Assembly: GCF_026914185.1 (NCBI RefSeq) | Contig: NC_070560.1 | Location: forward strand, 8,733,501 to 8,797,500 | Source of the DNA: Puccinia triticina | Taxonomy: Eukaryota; Basidiomycota; Pucciniomycetes; Pucciniales; Pucciniaceae | Length of the DNA stretch: 64,000 nucleotides | Direction of reading: 5' to 3' | In this document: piece by piece, positions 12,780 to 23,247 of the stretch | Numbering within the stretch: the stretch's first letter is position 1 | How the letters are laid out: each line of letters begins with the position of its first letter | Translations under genes and position numbers: made by a program | The notes under the pieces: model-generated | What the model was told of the DNA's origin: nothing | Databases searched by the model: none | What the model saw: only the letters and a program-made list of their open reading frames with translations

Positions 12780-13558
12780 AAGGATTGTACCTTCTCTCAC
12801 TCACATGATATTTTCTTCTGCTCATGCAGCATTATGTGCTTGCTGAACTTTCCTATTTCTCTGCTTTATCGCTTTTGTAAGAATCGTTGAAAACATAGAT
12901 TTTCAAATGTGCTTCTAAGACTTACAGCTTGTTACTTTCCTTAATTATGAATGTAACCGAAAACGGAAAAGCAGCAATGGCAGACAAACCCCCATCATGA
13001 TTAAAATGAGCAGGCATTGTTTCTGTTTCTATTTGGTTTACAATCACACATGTCGGGCATTATATATACTGCCTTCGGATGATTCAGGATGATCCGAAGA
13101 CACGCACACTTTGTGATAATTTGGGCTTTGGCCACCAAAGGCAATTCTGAGACTGCACAAATGAGCTGCAGCTTCACAACTCAACAGAACTCAACCAATT
13201 CCCCTGAGTGGTGGCTGATTGGGCAGCAGCAGTGCCAATTGGTTTTACTAACAGCTAAAGAGTAACTGTTCGCGGCTTTGCGCTAACGCTGCTCTCGGAG
13301 GCGGCAAAAAGGCGCCCGGTACACAGCGGGGCAACTCGGATTTCAGACCAAAAGTGCGCTTTGAGAGAGAGGTTTCCGAGAGCATCCTAACGCGGTTGTG
13401 AAAGTTCTCTGGAAGATTGGTGATTTGGAGGTTCTGCATCTCACGGTATCGGAGTTGATGGCCGTGTCTCCTTCCATTGCGGAGGACAAGAAGAAGCGAC
13501 CTTAACACAAGTCCCAGCCTCCAGCAACCCCGACCGGAGGGAGGGCCTTGCGTACTAA
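12780..13558. other. Intergenic region downstream of the bZIP gene
   Basis: No gene is supported. At about 13503 a copy of the sequence CTTAACACAAGTCCC appears, matching the left terminus of the Mutator-like family described at 15581. It is probably a truncated relic of that family, cut by the Harbinger-like insertion that follows at 13559. A TAA at 13556-13558 is the left copy of that element's target duplication. Confidence 0.45.
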
Positions 13559-13596
13559 GGCCCCAATTATAAACGAAATTTCGAGTTATATTTTGA

Positions 13597-14376
13597 GGGC
13601 CCAATTATAAACAAGTTTTGGGATAATATTGGGATTGTTTTCAAATAAGTTTGAAATCAAAAAAAATTATCTTAATGGTGCAGATACAGGGGCCAAAACT
13701 GTTTCCAACCTGTTTCAAACTAAGTGTAAATTATAAACCCACCACCATGCTGGATGAGTTTCTGGCGCAACTGAACATAAGCCTCCAATACCAAAGGTTG
13801 CTCCGCTGGACAGTTGTCCGTCTCGCATGCGCCAAGACAATAGCAGCGACGGCAGAAGCCTTCCCAAGAGCTTGGGGGGACAACCTGGGTCGGGACAACT
13901 GGCCACCGATGTCTGCCAACTCTCCCTAGTCAATAGATACCCATGAATCAGCCTTGAAGGCTGATTCTTGTGCGCAACATACTGGTTCAACTGCAAGAGC
14001 CTGTAGCTCGCTCATTCTGCGAGCTACATATGAGGTCCCGGGAATCAATAGATGCGCTTGCATCCTGGCTATCCATCCATGGTGTCTGTTTTGCAATTAC
14101 TCGCAAATCAGCCTTGATGGCTGTATCTTGCGCGAGTACATATGCTGTGGCCTTTGGCGGGGGGAAGTACTGGTCAGGTGTATGGTGGGCATCTGCATGC
14201 TGAGCTGTAATCACATTCAAAACAGTATTGGTAATCCAGTTTTCCCCAAACCACCTCCCCGAGGTGGTTTGGGTTGTTTTGAGATTTTCAATTCCAAAAA
14301 AGTTAGCAAAAAGATCTTTCAAACTTATTTGAAAATAATCCCAATATTATCCCAAAAGTTGTTTATAATTGGGTCC
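13597..14376. mobile_element. Harbinger-like MITE nested in the 13559-15556 element
   Basis: This 780-bp element has inverted ends of about 60 bp beginning GGGCCCAATTATAAACAA at the left, with the complement ending at 14376. The TSD is TGA (13594-13596 and 14377-14379). The inner termini share AATTATAAAC with the outer element but differ downstream, so it is a related subfamily and not a simple duplication. Internal reading frames (for example 13954-14379) do not resemble a transposase. Confidence 0.75.
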
Positions 14377-14898
14377 TGAAAGTATTCGAAGAGAATTTCA
14401 AAACGGAAATGAAATCAAGATGAAAGATTTTTGATTTCAAAATCCTCTCGGAAAAACTTCAAACAACAGGGTGCACATATAAAAAATTGTGCATCCCTGA
14501 GCAAGTAGCCTGCCGGAGTGGGCAGGCAGGGGCGATATGTCTGTGACACGGGCAAGCTGGATAGAATACAGCTTGCCTGTTCAGCCTTGGCTGTCTGAAC
14601 CAAAAAAGAACCCGCACACCTCGCCACACCTCGCCAGGCCAACACGCACACGATGATCCCCCTCCCAATGATTGACTCAACGAATCAGCTCCTCGCCACT
14701 TGGCTTTGGAACAAGCAGAATAACGCGTTTGGATCATCTGCGGCGAGATCGTAGCCGTATTGACGTGCGTTTTGTCCCGTGGTCCCGCCGCCAAGGGCAG
14801 GATCATATTGCCCCTGGTGGTCCCGGGCTGCCTGGAGGTGTTCGTAAGGGTAGGCCATCTGTTTTTTTCTCAGTGGGTGCAATCGTGCAATCTGGTAT

Positions 14899-15229
14899 CA
14901 ACGGTGGGCCGCTACGCTACATTTAGTCCGTAGTTCAGCGCAGCGTAGCGGATCTAAACTACAAATGACAGGGTTTTCCGTTAGCGGGCAGTGATTGCCC
15001 GCTACCGCTAACAGGCACCCCTTGAAACTACAGGGCCTCTATCGCCGCTATCAGCGCTAGCAGTGCTATTCAACCGCTAAAAAAGCTGATAGCGCTGTTA
15101 GCGCCCGTTAGCGTAGCGCAGCGGCCCGACGCGGGCGCTACAACTAACGGCAATGTGTCAGGAACTACGCAACGCTAAACTAGCGGATAGCGCACGCTAC
15201 GGATAGTTTAGCGTAGCAGCCCACCGTTG
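14899..15229. mobile_element. GCTACG-rich MITE with CAAC termini and 7-bp TSD, copy 1
   Basis: The element begins CAACGGTGGGCCGCTACG and ends with the near-complement CGTAGCAGCCCACCGTTG. The 7-bp target duplication CTGGTAT is exact on both sides (14892-14898 and 15230-15236). The 331-bp interior is dominated by permutations of GCTAACGC, GCTACGC and TAGCGG and can fold on itself along much of its length. It has no coding capacity. A second copy with the same termini and its own 7-bp TSD is at 35221-35707. The superfamily is not identifiable from sequence. Confidence 0.82.
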
Positions 15230-16779
15230 CTGGTATATTGCACAATTGCAGCAGCAGTTTTTTTCATGTGCCAGCCGACCCCCGCCCGGTGAACTCCGCT
15301 GACCCAATACAGCCATTAAATGGGGGGGGGTCTGAGGCACCAGTGGCCTGACAACCATACAGGCATACTGCCTGTTCAAAATTTTGATTCCTCGGATTTT
15401 AAGATTCTGGAATCTTGAACACCCCTCCCGGGTGTGTTTGAAGAGATTTGGGATTATTTTGAAATGAAAAGAACTCAAAACAAAGTTGGTTTTGATTTCA
15501 AAATGATTTCAAAATAATCTCAAAATAATCTCAAAATTCCGTTTATAATTGGGGCCTAAAACACTTTTCTCGCGTGAGCCCTAACTTAACACAAGTCCCC
15601 CCTGGTGGGAGGCTTGCTGTGGCTGGCGGAGAAGCTGCCCCTCCCGCAGGGAACTAACTTATCAAAGTCCCTTCACATGCGGGCGGTCGGAGTTCGGAGT
15701 TTGGGTGGTGGTTCGGGTGGTACAGCCATTCTCAAAGAGCTTGCGGCTGGGTAGGCTCAAATTTTGGACTGCTATTTTCAGCCTCAAAGCCTGTATAGCC
15801 CCTGTATGACAGGCTGCATACAGTAATGTGATTGTAAGAAAATCACTACTTTCTGTGTTTTTAACTTTGGGGCCTTGAGGGTTGCACCATTGGAATCCTG
15901 GACCAATTTTACACTGATCGGACCCTTCGCCGCATCCCCCCCCCCTGCCCTGTGGCCCGCGCAGCACCCTCATTGAGCCAAACAGCCGCCCAAAGGGATT
16001 TTGACTGCCTGTACAGGCCTGTGGCTGAAATAAAAAAAATCTTTTTTTGGCCTCAAGCCCGCAAGCTTTTCGAGAATGGCTGTAGCTCATTTGGGTGGAG
16101 CTTAAGTTTGGCTGGTGGCAAATCCACCCCTCCCGCAGGGAGGGACTTAGGCCTAATGTGGGGGTCGTGGCGCGTAGGCCACCCACCAAAAAGTGGCAGA
16201 AATGCAGTCTTTGAGTTATGCAGCCCGTAGTTTCAACGCTGGCCATTCCAGCTACCAGAACTTAGAAGCTCCTCCATGGCGCCAATTTTTAGAGCTCTCC
16301 CCCCATCAATCAACCCACCGGACTATTTTTGGTGGATTTTTGAAATGAGTCAAGGCAATCCAGAATGACCCTCATCTGGCGCGGTGCTTGAGTCCGGGGG
16401 TCCAAGCACATCCAGAATTTGTCTGGCTTCTTCATCCTTTCTTTTTTGTTTGACGAGATGTATCAGAATTCTGAGCATACAGAACAATAGCCAAGATGCC
16501 AGGGTATCTATTGATGCCCGGGACCTCATATGTAGCTCGCAAACCGAGTGAGCTACGGCCTGTGTAAGTTGAACCACCCATTCCTGCAATGGCCTACGCG
16601 CCACGACCCCCAATTTAGTCCCAAGTCCCTCCCTGCGGTTGGCGGCACTTTGTTCACCACTCAGCCCCGCATAGGGGGGACTTTGTTAAGTTAGCGCAGG
16701 GAGGGACTTGCGCATTATCCCAAATTTTATGCGGGAGCAGAAAGTTCATTTGGCTGAGAGGTTTTTAAAATTCTTACGG

Positions 16780-18190
16780 ACTTACTTCGCGCACTGCGGA
16801 AAACTCTTTGCGCACTGTGGGGGTGGTCGTCTTGACGTCCAGCCCCCAGTGCGCGCTTCTGCCACGGCTCTTCGCGCACTGCATTTTCTGCCAAAAAAAC
16901 GGCTTGCATTTCTTGAGATATTTTTTGATGAATCAATAGAATGGCTTTTTATGATCCCCCTGAAAAATAATCAAGTCATTTAGGGGTCTCCTTGAGCCTA
17001 GAGAAAATTGACATGAAAAAATCATATTTTAACGCGGCAGGGACCTGTAATATCGCTTCCTGTGCCCCAGTAGCCCCAAAAATTTCACAGTATCATGGTA
17101 CATGTGCAAATTCATGACCTGATAATTTTCAGAATTTTTCCCAGAGATATAAGGGGTGCGCGGCAGGCTTAGTAGGAAAATTACTGCTAACTGTATAGCT
17201 TTTTTGTTACAAACCCATACAGTCCCAAAATTTCAGAAATGTTTCCATTGTGGATATTCTCCGAGCCATAAATTTCTTGGCAATAGTGTGTCATGATAAC
17301 ATGAGATGTAGTGCGGCGGGCTTAGTTGGAAAATGACTGCTAACTTACCTCATGTTTTAATGACACACTATTGCTAAGAGCTTTATGGCGCGGAGAATAT
17401 GCAAAATTGAAACATTCCTGAAAATTTCAGACTGTTTCAGCGTGTAACAAAAAATCTATACATGTAGCAGCCATTTTCCTACTAAGCCCGCCGCGCACCC
17501 CTTATAGATCATGTTATCATGACACACTATTGCCAAGAAATTTATGGCGCGGAGAATATCCACAATTAAAACATTTCTGAAATTTTGGGATTGTTTGGGT
17601 GTGTAACAAAAAAGCTATACAGTTAGCAGTAGTTTTCCTACTAAGCCTGCTGTGCACCCCTCATATCTCATTTTATAATGACACACTATTGCTAGGAATT
17701 TCAGGGAATTAATTTGAAGCATATTTCTCTATGCTCTCAAAATTTTGTGCCTTTGGTGTGTGTAACAAAAAAGTTATACATATACACAAAATAATAAACG
17801 CAATACCTATATGGGCTAAAGGAAAGCTGGTGAAAATTCTGAAAATTATCAGGTCATGAATTTGCACATGTACCATGATACTGTGAAATTTTTGGGGCTA
17901 CTGGGGCACAGGAAGCGGTATTACAGGTCCCTGCCGCGTTAAAATATGATTTTTTCATGTCAATTTTCTCTAGGCTCAAGGAGACCCCTAAATGACTTGA
18001 TTATTTTTCAGGGGGATCATAAAAAGTCATTCTATTGATTCATCAAAAAATATCTCAAGAAATGCAAGCCGTTTTTTGGGGGAATGCACAGTGCGCGAAG
18101 AGCCGTGGCGAAAGCGCGCACTGGGGGCGGGACGTCAAGACAACAACCCCCACAGTGCGCAAAGAGTTTCTCACAGTGCGCGAAGTAAGT
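16780..18190. repeat. Large foldback: inverted arms of roughly 370 bp around inverted inner repeats
   Basis: The left arm from ACTTACTTCGCGCACTG (16780) to about 17150 is repeated in reverse complement from about 17830 to 18190 with only scattered differences. Each arm starts with several GCGCACTG motifs in both orientations. It then runs through an AT-rich stretch that includes CTTGAGCCTAGAGAAAATTG. Between the arms, a roughly 190-bp motif with GACACACTATTGC and GGCGCGGAGAATAT is repeated in both orientations. The whole is therefore a nested palindrome of about 1.4 kb. No protein is encoded. It may be an independent Foldback-type transposon inserted in the Mutator-like element, but I could not find a TSD. 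Confidence 0.85.
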
Positions 18191-18318
18191 CTGAATTTTT
18201 ATAGCTCCTCCCCCAGTATGCCCTATCTGTACCCTATGCTACTTTTGTTTCTCTACAATTTGGTCTACTCAGATTTTTTCTATCCCAATCTGTTGACCTT
18301 TTCAAAAGATCAAAAATA

Positions 18319-18507
18319 GGGGGTTTCAAACATGGTGCAGGTACCAGTTCAGGAACCCCAATTCAGGAAAACAAAGTTCCTGCAAAATGAATTTTCAAAT
18401 TATTTCTGTATTTTTTTTGGGTAAAATTGGGTGGGTGTGTTGCAGGTGCCCTGATTTTGTGAATTGGGGGTTCCTGAAACAGGACCTGCACCATGTTTGA
18501 AACCCCC
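18319..18507. mobile_element. Tc1/mariner-like MITE with TA target duplication
   Basis: Inverted ends of nearly 50 bp start GGGGGTTTCAAACATGG at the left and are mirrored at 18507. A TA dinucleotide lies on each side (18317-18318, 18508-18509). Length is 189 bp with no coding sense. A second TA-flanked MITE with GGGGGGTT ends is at 59978-60176, but its inner TIR differs. Assignment to the Tc1/mariner superfamily rests on the TA duplication only. Confidence 0.75.
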
Positions 18508-18706
18508 TAATGCACAAGTCTTCCAAATGAGGCTCCACTTGTTTGGGACTCCAGGAGTTATTTTTCTGGCTGAAAGATAGATAAGTGGCTCAAATTCCTC
18601 GCAAGGACAGAGCCTACAACTCTGTGTATTCAGTTTTTTTATGTTAGTTGGGATTTGTAGTGTAGAAGATCCTTTCTGCTCCTGCTTAAACCAAGACATA
18701 ACTCAT

Positions 18707-18779
18707 AAGCCTCTCCTGCGGAGAGCCCTCCGGGGCGGGGTCCCCCGGACCCTCCGCCCGAGAGGCTTTGTTAAGCTAG
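18707..18779. repeat. 72-bp GC-rich foldback (right terminus of the Mutator-like family), copy 1
   Basis: The unit starts AAGCCTCTCCTGCGGAGAG and ends CGAGAGGCTTTGTTAAGCTAG-like, with AAGCCTCTC and GAGAGGCTT as complementary arms. Near-identical copies are at 43204-43275 and 43875-43946. In two of the three cases the final CTAG is followed by the right copy of a 9-bp TSD, so the unit is the subterminal hairpin of the mobile family and not a free gene. Confidence 0.8.
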
Positions 18780-19060
18780 GCGTGAGCCGATTCCAAGGTT
18801 TGCCTGGGAGCAGCCTTGTTTGCATCACCACACTCTCAACACTCAACAGAATCTTTCTAGGCTTTGATATGTCATACTTCTACATGTTCTTGATTTTTCC
18901 ATATTTTTTTCTTATCACAAAATGTTGATTGTATCCAATGAATTTTTTTTATCCAAGTTCAAGATTTTGAACTTTGATTTAACTTGCGCCCCATGCCGCA
19001 AGGACCTTGCGCAGTCATACTACTTCTTGTGGTCAAATTTGAAATATGAAGCGGGGAGAG

Positions 19061-19438
19061 TACAACAATAAAACAAGGTAGTTGAAAAATTGACTCCCAT
19101 AAATTAATAAAGGGGGTTGAGAAATTGACTCCCACAAATTAAAAAATCAACTCCCAAACGCAATTTACGTTGCGCGGACCGCCTCGGGACGTCTTTCCTG
19201 GGTCCTCGCGACCGCATTTTGAACCTGGGGTGTTTTGGGAGTTGGAAAGTACAACAATAAAACAAGGGAGTTGAAAAATTGACTCCCATAAATTAATAAA
19301 GGGGGTTGAGAAATCAACTCCCACAAATTAAAAAATCGACTCCCAAACGCAATTTACGTTGCGCGGACCGCCTTGGGACGTCTTTCCCGGGTCCTCGCGA
19401 CCACATTTTGACCCGGGGGAGTTTTGGGAGTTGGAATT
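19061..19438. repeat. Two tandem copies of a 189-bp unit
   Basis: The unit beginning TACAACAATAAAACAAG at 19061 restarts at 19250. It contains paired AT-rich motifs with GACTCCCA and a GC-rich segment with TTTACGTTGCGCGGACCGCC. The two copies differ at only a few sites, several of them C/T. No coding frame continues through both. Nature unknown; it could be the remains of a larger tandem array or element. Confidence 0.8.
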
Positions 19439-19549
19439 GTAATTCCGTGATCCCAAACGGGAGTCGGGATTTTAATTTTACAAAAAATCCCAGAAATTAG
19501 AGAAATACTTATATCTCCTCACTGGAGCACCCAAACGCTCCCAAACTTT

Positions 19550-19925
19550 CACAGCAATCTAAATACACTGTCTAGAAAATATTTTGAGATTTACAGCAGT
19601 AGAAACCATCAGGAAGGCCTTGTGGAACAGGGGGGTTAATTTGGCGGATTTCCTACTAAGGGAAACCCCCAAAACCTTATCTATGGTTCTCCAAATGGCC
19701 CCAATTTTTTTATGCCACAAGAATACACTCTTTAAAACATATTCTGAGCTTAATGGCATTAGCACACCTCAGGGACACCTTGTGTAGCCGGGGGGTGATT
19801 CGGCGGATTTCCTACTAAGGCAAACCCCCAAAACCTTATCTACGGTGCTCCAAACGGCCCCAAATTCTTTCTGCCAGAAGAATACACTCTTTGAAACATA
19901 TTTTAAGATTCAAGGCATTAGATGA
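19550..19925. repeat. Degenerate tandem repeat, about 160-bp period
   Basis: Segments sharing AATACACT...AAAATATTTTGAG, GGCGGATTTCCTACTAAGG and CCCCCAAAACCTTATCTA recur at about 19566, 19726 and 19885. The middle copy is complete; the outer ones are partial. There is no recognisable coding content. Confidence 0.7.
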
Positions 19926-21251
19926 GTTATGGATGAATTGTAGATTAGTTCTGGATAATTTCTTGGCAAGTTATGGTTTATTTCAGGATGATTTCCAACT
20001 GATTTCCACAGCTGACTTCCAGTCATTTTCATACCTATCCAATTTTTATTTACCAAAGGCCTCCAGCACAGTTATGGAAAAAAGTTACGGTAGGGCACTC
20101 CCTGGGGAGTGGGAAAATATCTCCCATGGTGAGCACATTTGGCACACCACATCCTTCCCCAACTTAATGCTGTCTGCAGCATCCCTGTGTTTCAAGTATC
20201 AAGAAAATGAAAAGATCCAAAAAAAAACAGGAAGTACTAAAATATATCATCTCCTTTAAAGTTCCTAAGCATAATATGACCCATTTATCTCTTCCCTCTA
20301 TTGTTGGAATTAAATCTTACAGCCTTTTCATAACCAGTAGCTAAAATCAAACTAAACTCAAACACTTATAAATTTCCTAAAAACAACTAATCCAATAGTT
20401 ATCTTCATCCTATTCAATAACTCTAATCTAAACTCTGAAATAAATCACTCTGTGTTTTAGCTACTAGTTCTTGAATCCTGTTTAACTTCTCTTCCTCAAT
20501 AAATGAAATTGATCCACGTCCCATAGTAATGTCATTGGTTCTTCTCCGTGATGTAATTTATTCCGTCTGCATTCTGTATTATCTTGTATGTCACCAATTC
20601 AGCTGTTGAGAAGGTTCATATGTTTCTTGTGTATCTTTGCTGCTCTTGATGTTCTTTTTTTTTTTACTTGCTCAAATGTGTCTATGTATGTATGCACTGA
20701 AGAGGCGGGTTTGTACCTGGCCAAACTCAGGCTTCAGAATGAGCTTGCAGTTTTTAGTCATGCAGGACCCCTTCTGTTGGGGTTGCTTGAAGTTGCAGCT
20801 AGTTGCAGTTTATGGTCATGCAGGACCCTAAAAGAAACTCCATACTGCACAATATGTATGCACTTCTCCAGTTGCCGTTGATGCTGAAGGCAATCTCTCC
20901 TCATTCAAAACAGCCACTACGCATTACACAACATGCAAGTGCTCACTGCTGGCAAATAATATTTGTGCTTGTTGCTGACAGACCTGAGGCAATCCTACAT
21001 ACCGGTGGCTTACAACAAGTATGTGGGTAAGTACCCTGTACTGGTTGTTCATCTTTTATTGCCGCTGAACCAAACCCTTAAGCTGGTTCTAATTCTGCCA
21101 CCTTTGATCCACCGCTGCAGGACTTTCAACTGGATTCTATTCATTACAGAAGGTTGAGGATCCTCGCTGGCAATGGTCCACCGGGTTGCTTCTATACATG
21201 GTCGTGGTTGATAGTCTTCCACCACCAGGAAGAATCCCTGGCTGGGCTGGT
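19926..21251. other. AT-rich region, no recognised gene
   Basis: Short open frames occur (for example 19891-20259 and 20588-20881) but none has a domain or splice context I recognise. The stretch GCAGTTTTTAGTCATGCAGG / GCAGTTTATGGTCATGCAGG is duplicated near 20748 and 20805. The region ends at the left LTR of the Ty3/Gypsy element. Confidence 0.4.
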
Positions 21252-22102
21252 TGTCAGACACTGAGACAGTAAGTGCATGTGTCTACAGTGCAGAGAATAT
21301 GTCTTATAGCCTAATGGTTAAAGACTTCTTTAATGATTGACTCATGTACATAAAGTCAAGAGTTCAATTCCCTGTCATTACATGAATTATGTACCTTTTA
21401 TTTCAATGTACTATTATTATGTATTTAGTACCTATTTCACACTCTTTTGAGTATGTAATTAATCTTATTTCACATTGATTACATATCTGTTTATACAGAG
21501 AGAGATAATCTTATCTCTCTGTGTATTTATCCTGATTAAGCTTAATATATTTACAATTAGGGTGATTACATACATATTTATGTAAATCCCCTTCTGAATT
21601 CCGTGTTCACTCCTCCTTGGAGTTAAGGATCCCTCAGGACCTTGACTCGAAGGAGGGAGCTGATCCTGTAATATAAAAGGGGGGATCTTTCCCCTGGAGA
21701 GATTTCCCCCCAAGATTATTACACATACAAACCCGCCAACCTTACTATAAAACAATAGTGAGTGGGGTTTTTAATAATCAATTAACCCTATCTTTTCCTT
21801 TACAGCTCCTTCAACCTCAACTCGTGTAATTTCTAGGTACAGGTGATTGTTATCACACCTGTAACCTAGAAAATAACCTCTCTTTTGTTTGAAGCTACGG
21901 CGCCTGGCTTGAGTCATCGCCGCGTCCCCTTACTTTTGTAAGGGAGCTAGCCCCTCCGCTATTCAGCGTCGAGGTGTGGTTTATTCCCACTGGCTGTAAT
22001 AGCTATAGTGCGGCCCTGTTTTCACTGGCCGCTGCCCAAGCCGCTACAGCACGTAATCCAAAACCCATCAGCCCCTCGTCACATAAGAGACGGGAGCTGA
22101 CA
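21252..22102 (+). repeat. 5' LTR of the Ty3/Gypsy element
   Basis: This 851-bp LTR starts TG and ends CA. It contains TATAAAAG at 21672-21679, which fits a Pol II promoter. Near its start is a sequence resembling Pol III promoter elements: TAGCCTAATGG (A-box-like) and GAGTTCAATTCCC (B-box-like) about 50 bp apart (21306-21370). An antisense open frame at 21465-21755 recurs in the 3' LTR and is unlikely to be a gene. Confidence 0.93.
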
Positions 22103-22104
22103 AC

Positions 22105-22122
22105 TGGGGGTCTGGCCGAGAA
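22105..22122 (+). promoter_or_regulatory. Putative primer-binding site of the Ty3/Gypsy element
   Basis: The sequence TGGGGGTCTGGCCGAG begins two bases after the LTR's terminal CA, the usual place for a tRNA primer. TGG would pair with a tRNA 3' CCA end. The tRNA species was not identified. Confidence 0.55.
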
Positions 22123-22452
22123 ATTCATTCCTGTGTACCACCTAACCTAAGAGTTAAACTCCAACTCTGAAAATTTACTTATCTCGTTGACTTCCTCCGC
22201 TCTTCAGAGCTCCGCATCCTGGACTCAACGAGATTCCCTCTGATATTTCAAACTTCTCTACTTCCGCTTCCATACAGTGTTGAACATAGCTCTTCATATT
22301 GCTGAAATCTGGGATCTAACCTCTTCGTTTTCCTTTAAAACCCGCAGATTGATCAAACCTTTCTCAAAAATCAGCGCCCGTACAACCGCTTGAAAACAAA
22401 TCCCTCCACTTCAAATCCAGTTATAACTCGATAAGAGTGAGCTCTCTATATT

Positions 22453-23217
22453 TTGGTATTTATCAGGAGAGGACTGATTGCTAAAGCTGTAGACGTCGTT
22501 GTGTACCTCTCAGTGTCCGCCGCCCCTTCCAAGATTACTTACTCCGGAGCAGTCCGATCCACTACTCCTCCGTCTCCTGGAGCGCTCTTGTCTGACCCTG
22601 CTCCCCGAATTGTTAAGCAAACTATCAAGAAGGTTCCGACGGCCACCTTGGAAAGTTTGCGCACCGTGACGAAGAAACCTAGGATCGTTAAGAAACCTAA
22701 GAGTCCAGAAGTGGTACCACCCGAGTGGGACCAAGAGGTGACCAAGGAGCCAGAAGCGAACACGGAGATCCCTTCCCCGTTTTTAAAGGCTAGGACTCTC
22801 CCTGCTACTTCAGCCACCCCCGCTAAACCGGTACCAACGAAGCCCAAAATCAAAAAGACGGTCCCAACGGCCGATCCCTTCAAAAGCGCCGAGCCGGTGT
22901 TGAAGCTGATCAACCGAGACCCTTCTAGCTCTCTTAATCAGATCAAGATTAAGAAGGTCATCCCTAAAGCCAACCAGAAGCCGCAAGTTGAACCGAAACT
23001 CGCTACTACTAGCGGTTCTTCTGTCAAAAAATCAGTATTTGACGACGGTTCTTTTGATCAGAAAACACGAGAGAAGCTAGAAAATCATTTTGTTCCTCAA
23101 GGACGAACTGTAGTCTTGAATTACTTGACTACTTCGTCTATCATCCCTAGCTCCGAGGACTCTCGAGAGTCCTATCCCCCTGCTGACAGCAGCGACTTGG
23201 ATATTATTACGGGTTAG
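22453..23217 (+). CDS. Open frame in the retroelement leader, Lys/Pro/Thr-rich, no ATG
   Basis: The 254-codon frame lacks an internal methionine. Expression would need splicing, a non-AUG start or an upstream fusion. The product would be basic and low-complexity, with KPRIVKKPKSPEVVPPEW and repeated KKV/KIKK patches, ending in an acidic Ser/Asp tail. I recognise no domain. It is probably part of a Gag N-terminal region of this element or of a recombination partner. The frame is followed after 30 bp, in the same phase, by the gag-like start at 23248. Confidence 0.4.
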   Translation: MVFIRRGLIAKAVDVVVYLSVSAAPSKITYSGAVRSTTPPSPGALLSDPAPRIVKQTIKKVPTATLESLRTVTKKPRIVKKPKSPEVVPPEWDQEVTKEPEANTEIPSPFLKARTLPATSATPAKPVPTKPKIKKTVPTADPFKSAEPVLKLINRDPSSSLNQIKIKKVIPKANQKPQVEPKLATTSGSSVKKSVFDDGSFDQKTREKLENHFVPQGRTVVLNYLTTSSIIPSSEDSRESYPPADSSDLDIITG

Positions 23218-23247
23218 TGCTAATCTGTTGAATTATATCTATTAACG

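Larger units (their letters stand above)
13559..15556. mobile_element. Harbinger-like non-autonomous DNA transposon (outer of a nest)
   Basis: The ends are inverted: GGCCCCAATTATAAAC at the left and its complement at 15541-15556, with similarity continuing for about 40 bp. A 3-bp duplication TAA flanks both sides (13556-13558, 15557-15559), as expected of PIF/Harbinger-type insertions. No transposase is visible inside. The 1998 bp include a second related element (13597-14376) and a GCTACG-rich MITE (14899-15229), so the original insertion was smaller. Class is inferred from TSD length and TIR only. Confidence 0.75.
15581..18779. mobile_element. Mutator-like non-autonomous element with 9-bp TSD
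   Basis: The left end is CTAACTTAACACAAGTCCC; the right end is GAGGCTTTGTTAAGCTAG. A 9-bp duplication GCGTGAGCC lies immediately outside both ends (15572-15580 and 18780-18788). TSD length points to a Mutator-like family. The same two termini, with their subterminal GC-rich hairpins, bound a 175-bp element at 43772-43946 that has its own 9-bp TSD. That copy looks like an internally deleted version. Inside the 3.2 kb lie a 1.4-kb palindrome (16780-18190) and a TA-flanked MITE (18319-18507). Another internal copy of the family's terminal motif is near 16672-16694. No transposase frame is visible. Confidence 0.8.

Noticed and set aside
21465..21755. 96-codon minus-strand ORF, repeated at 31603-31893
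   Set aside because: It lies wholly within the LTRs and is duplicated only because LTRs are direct repeats; no domain.
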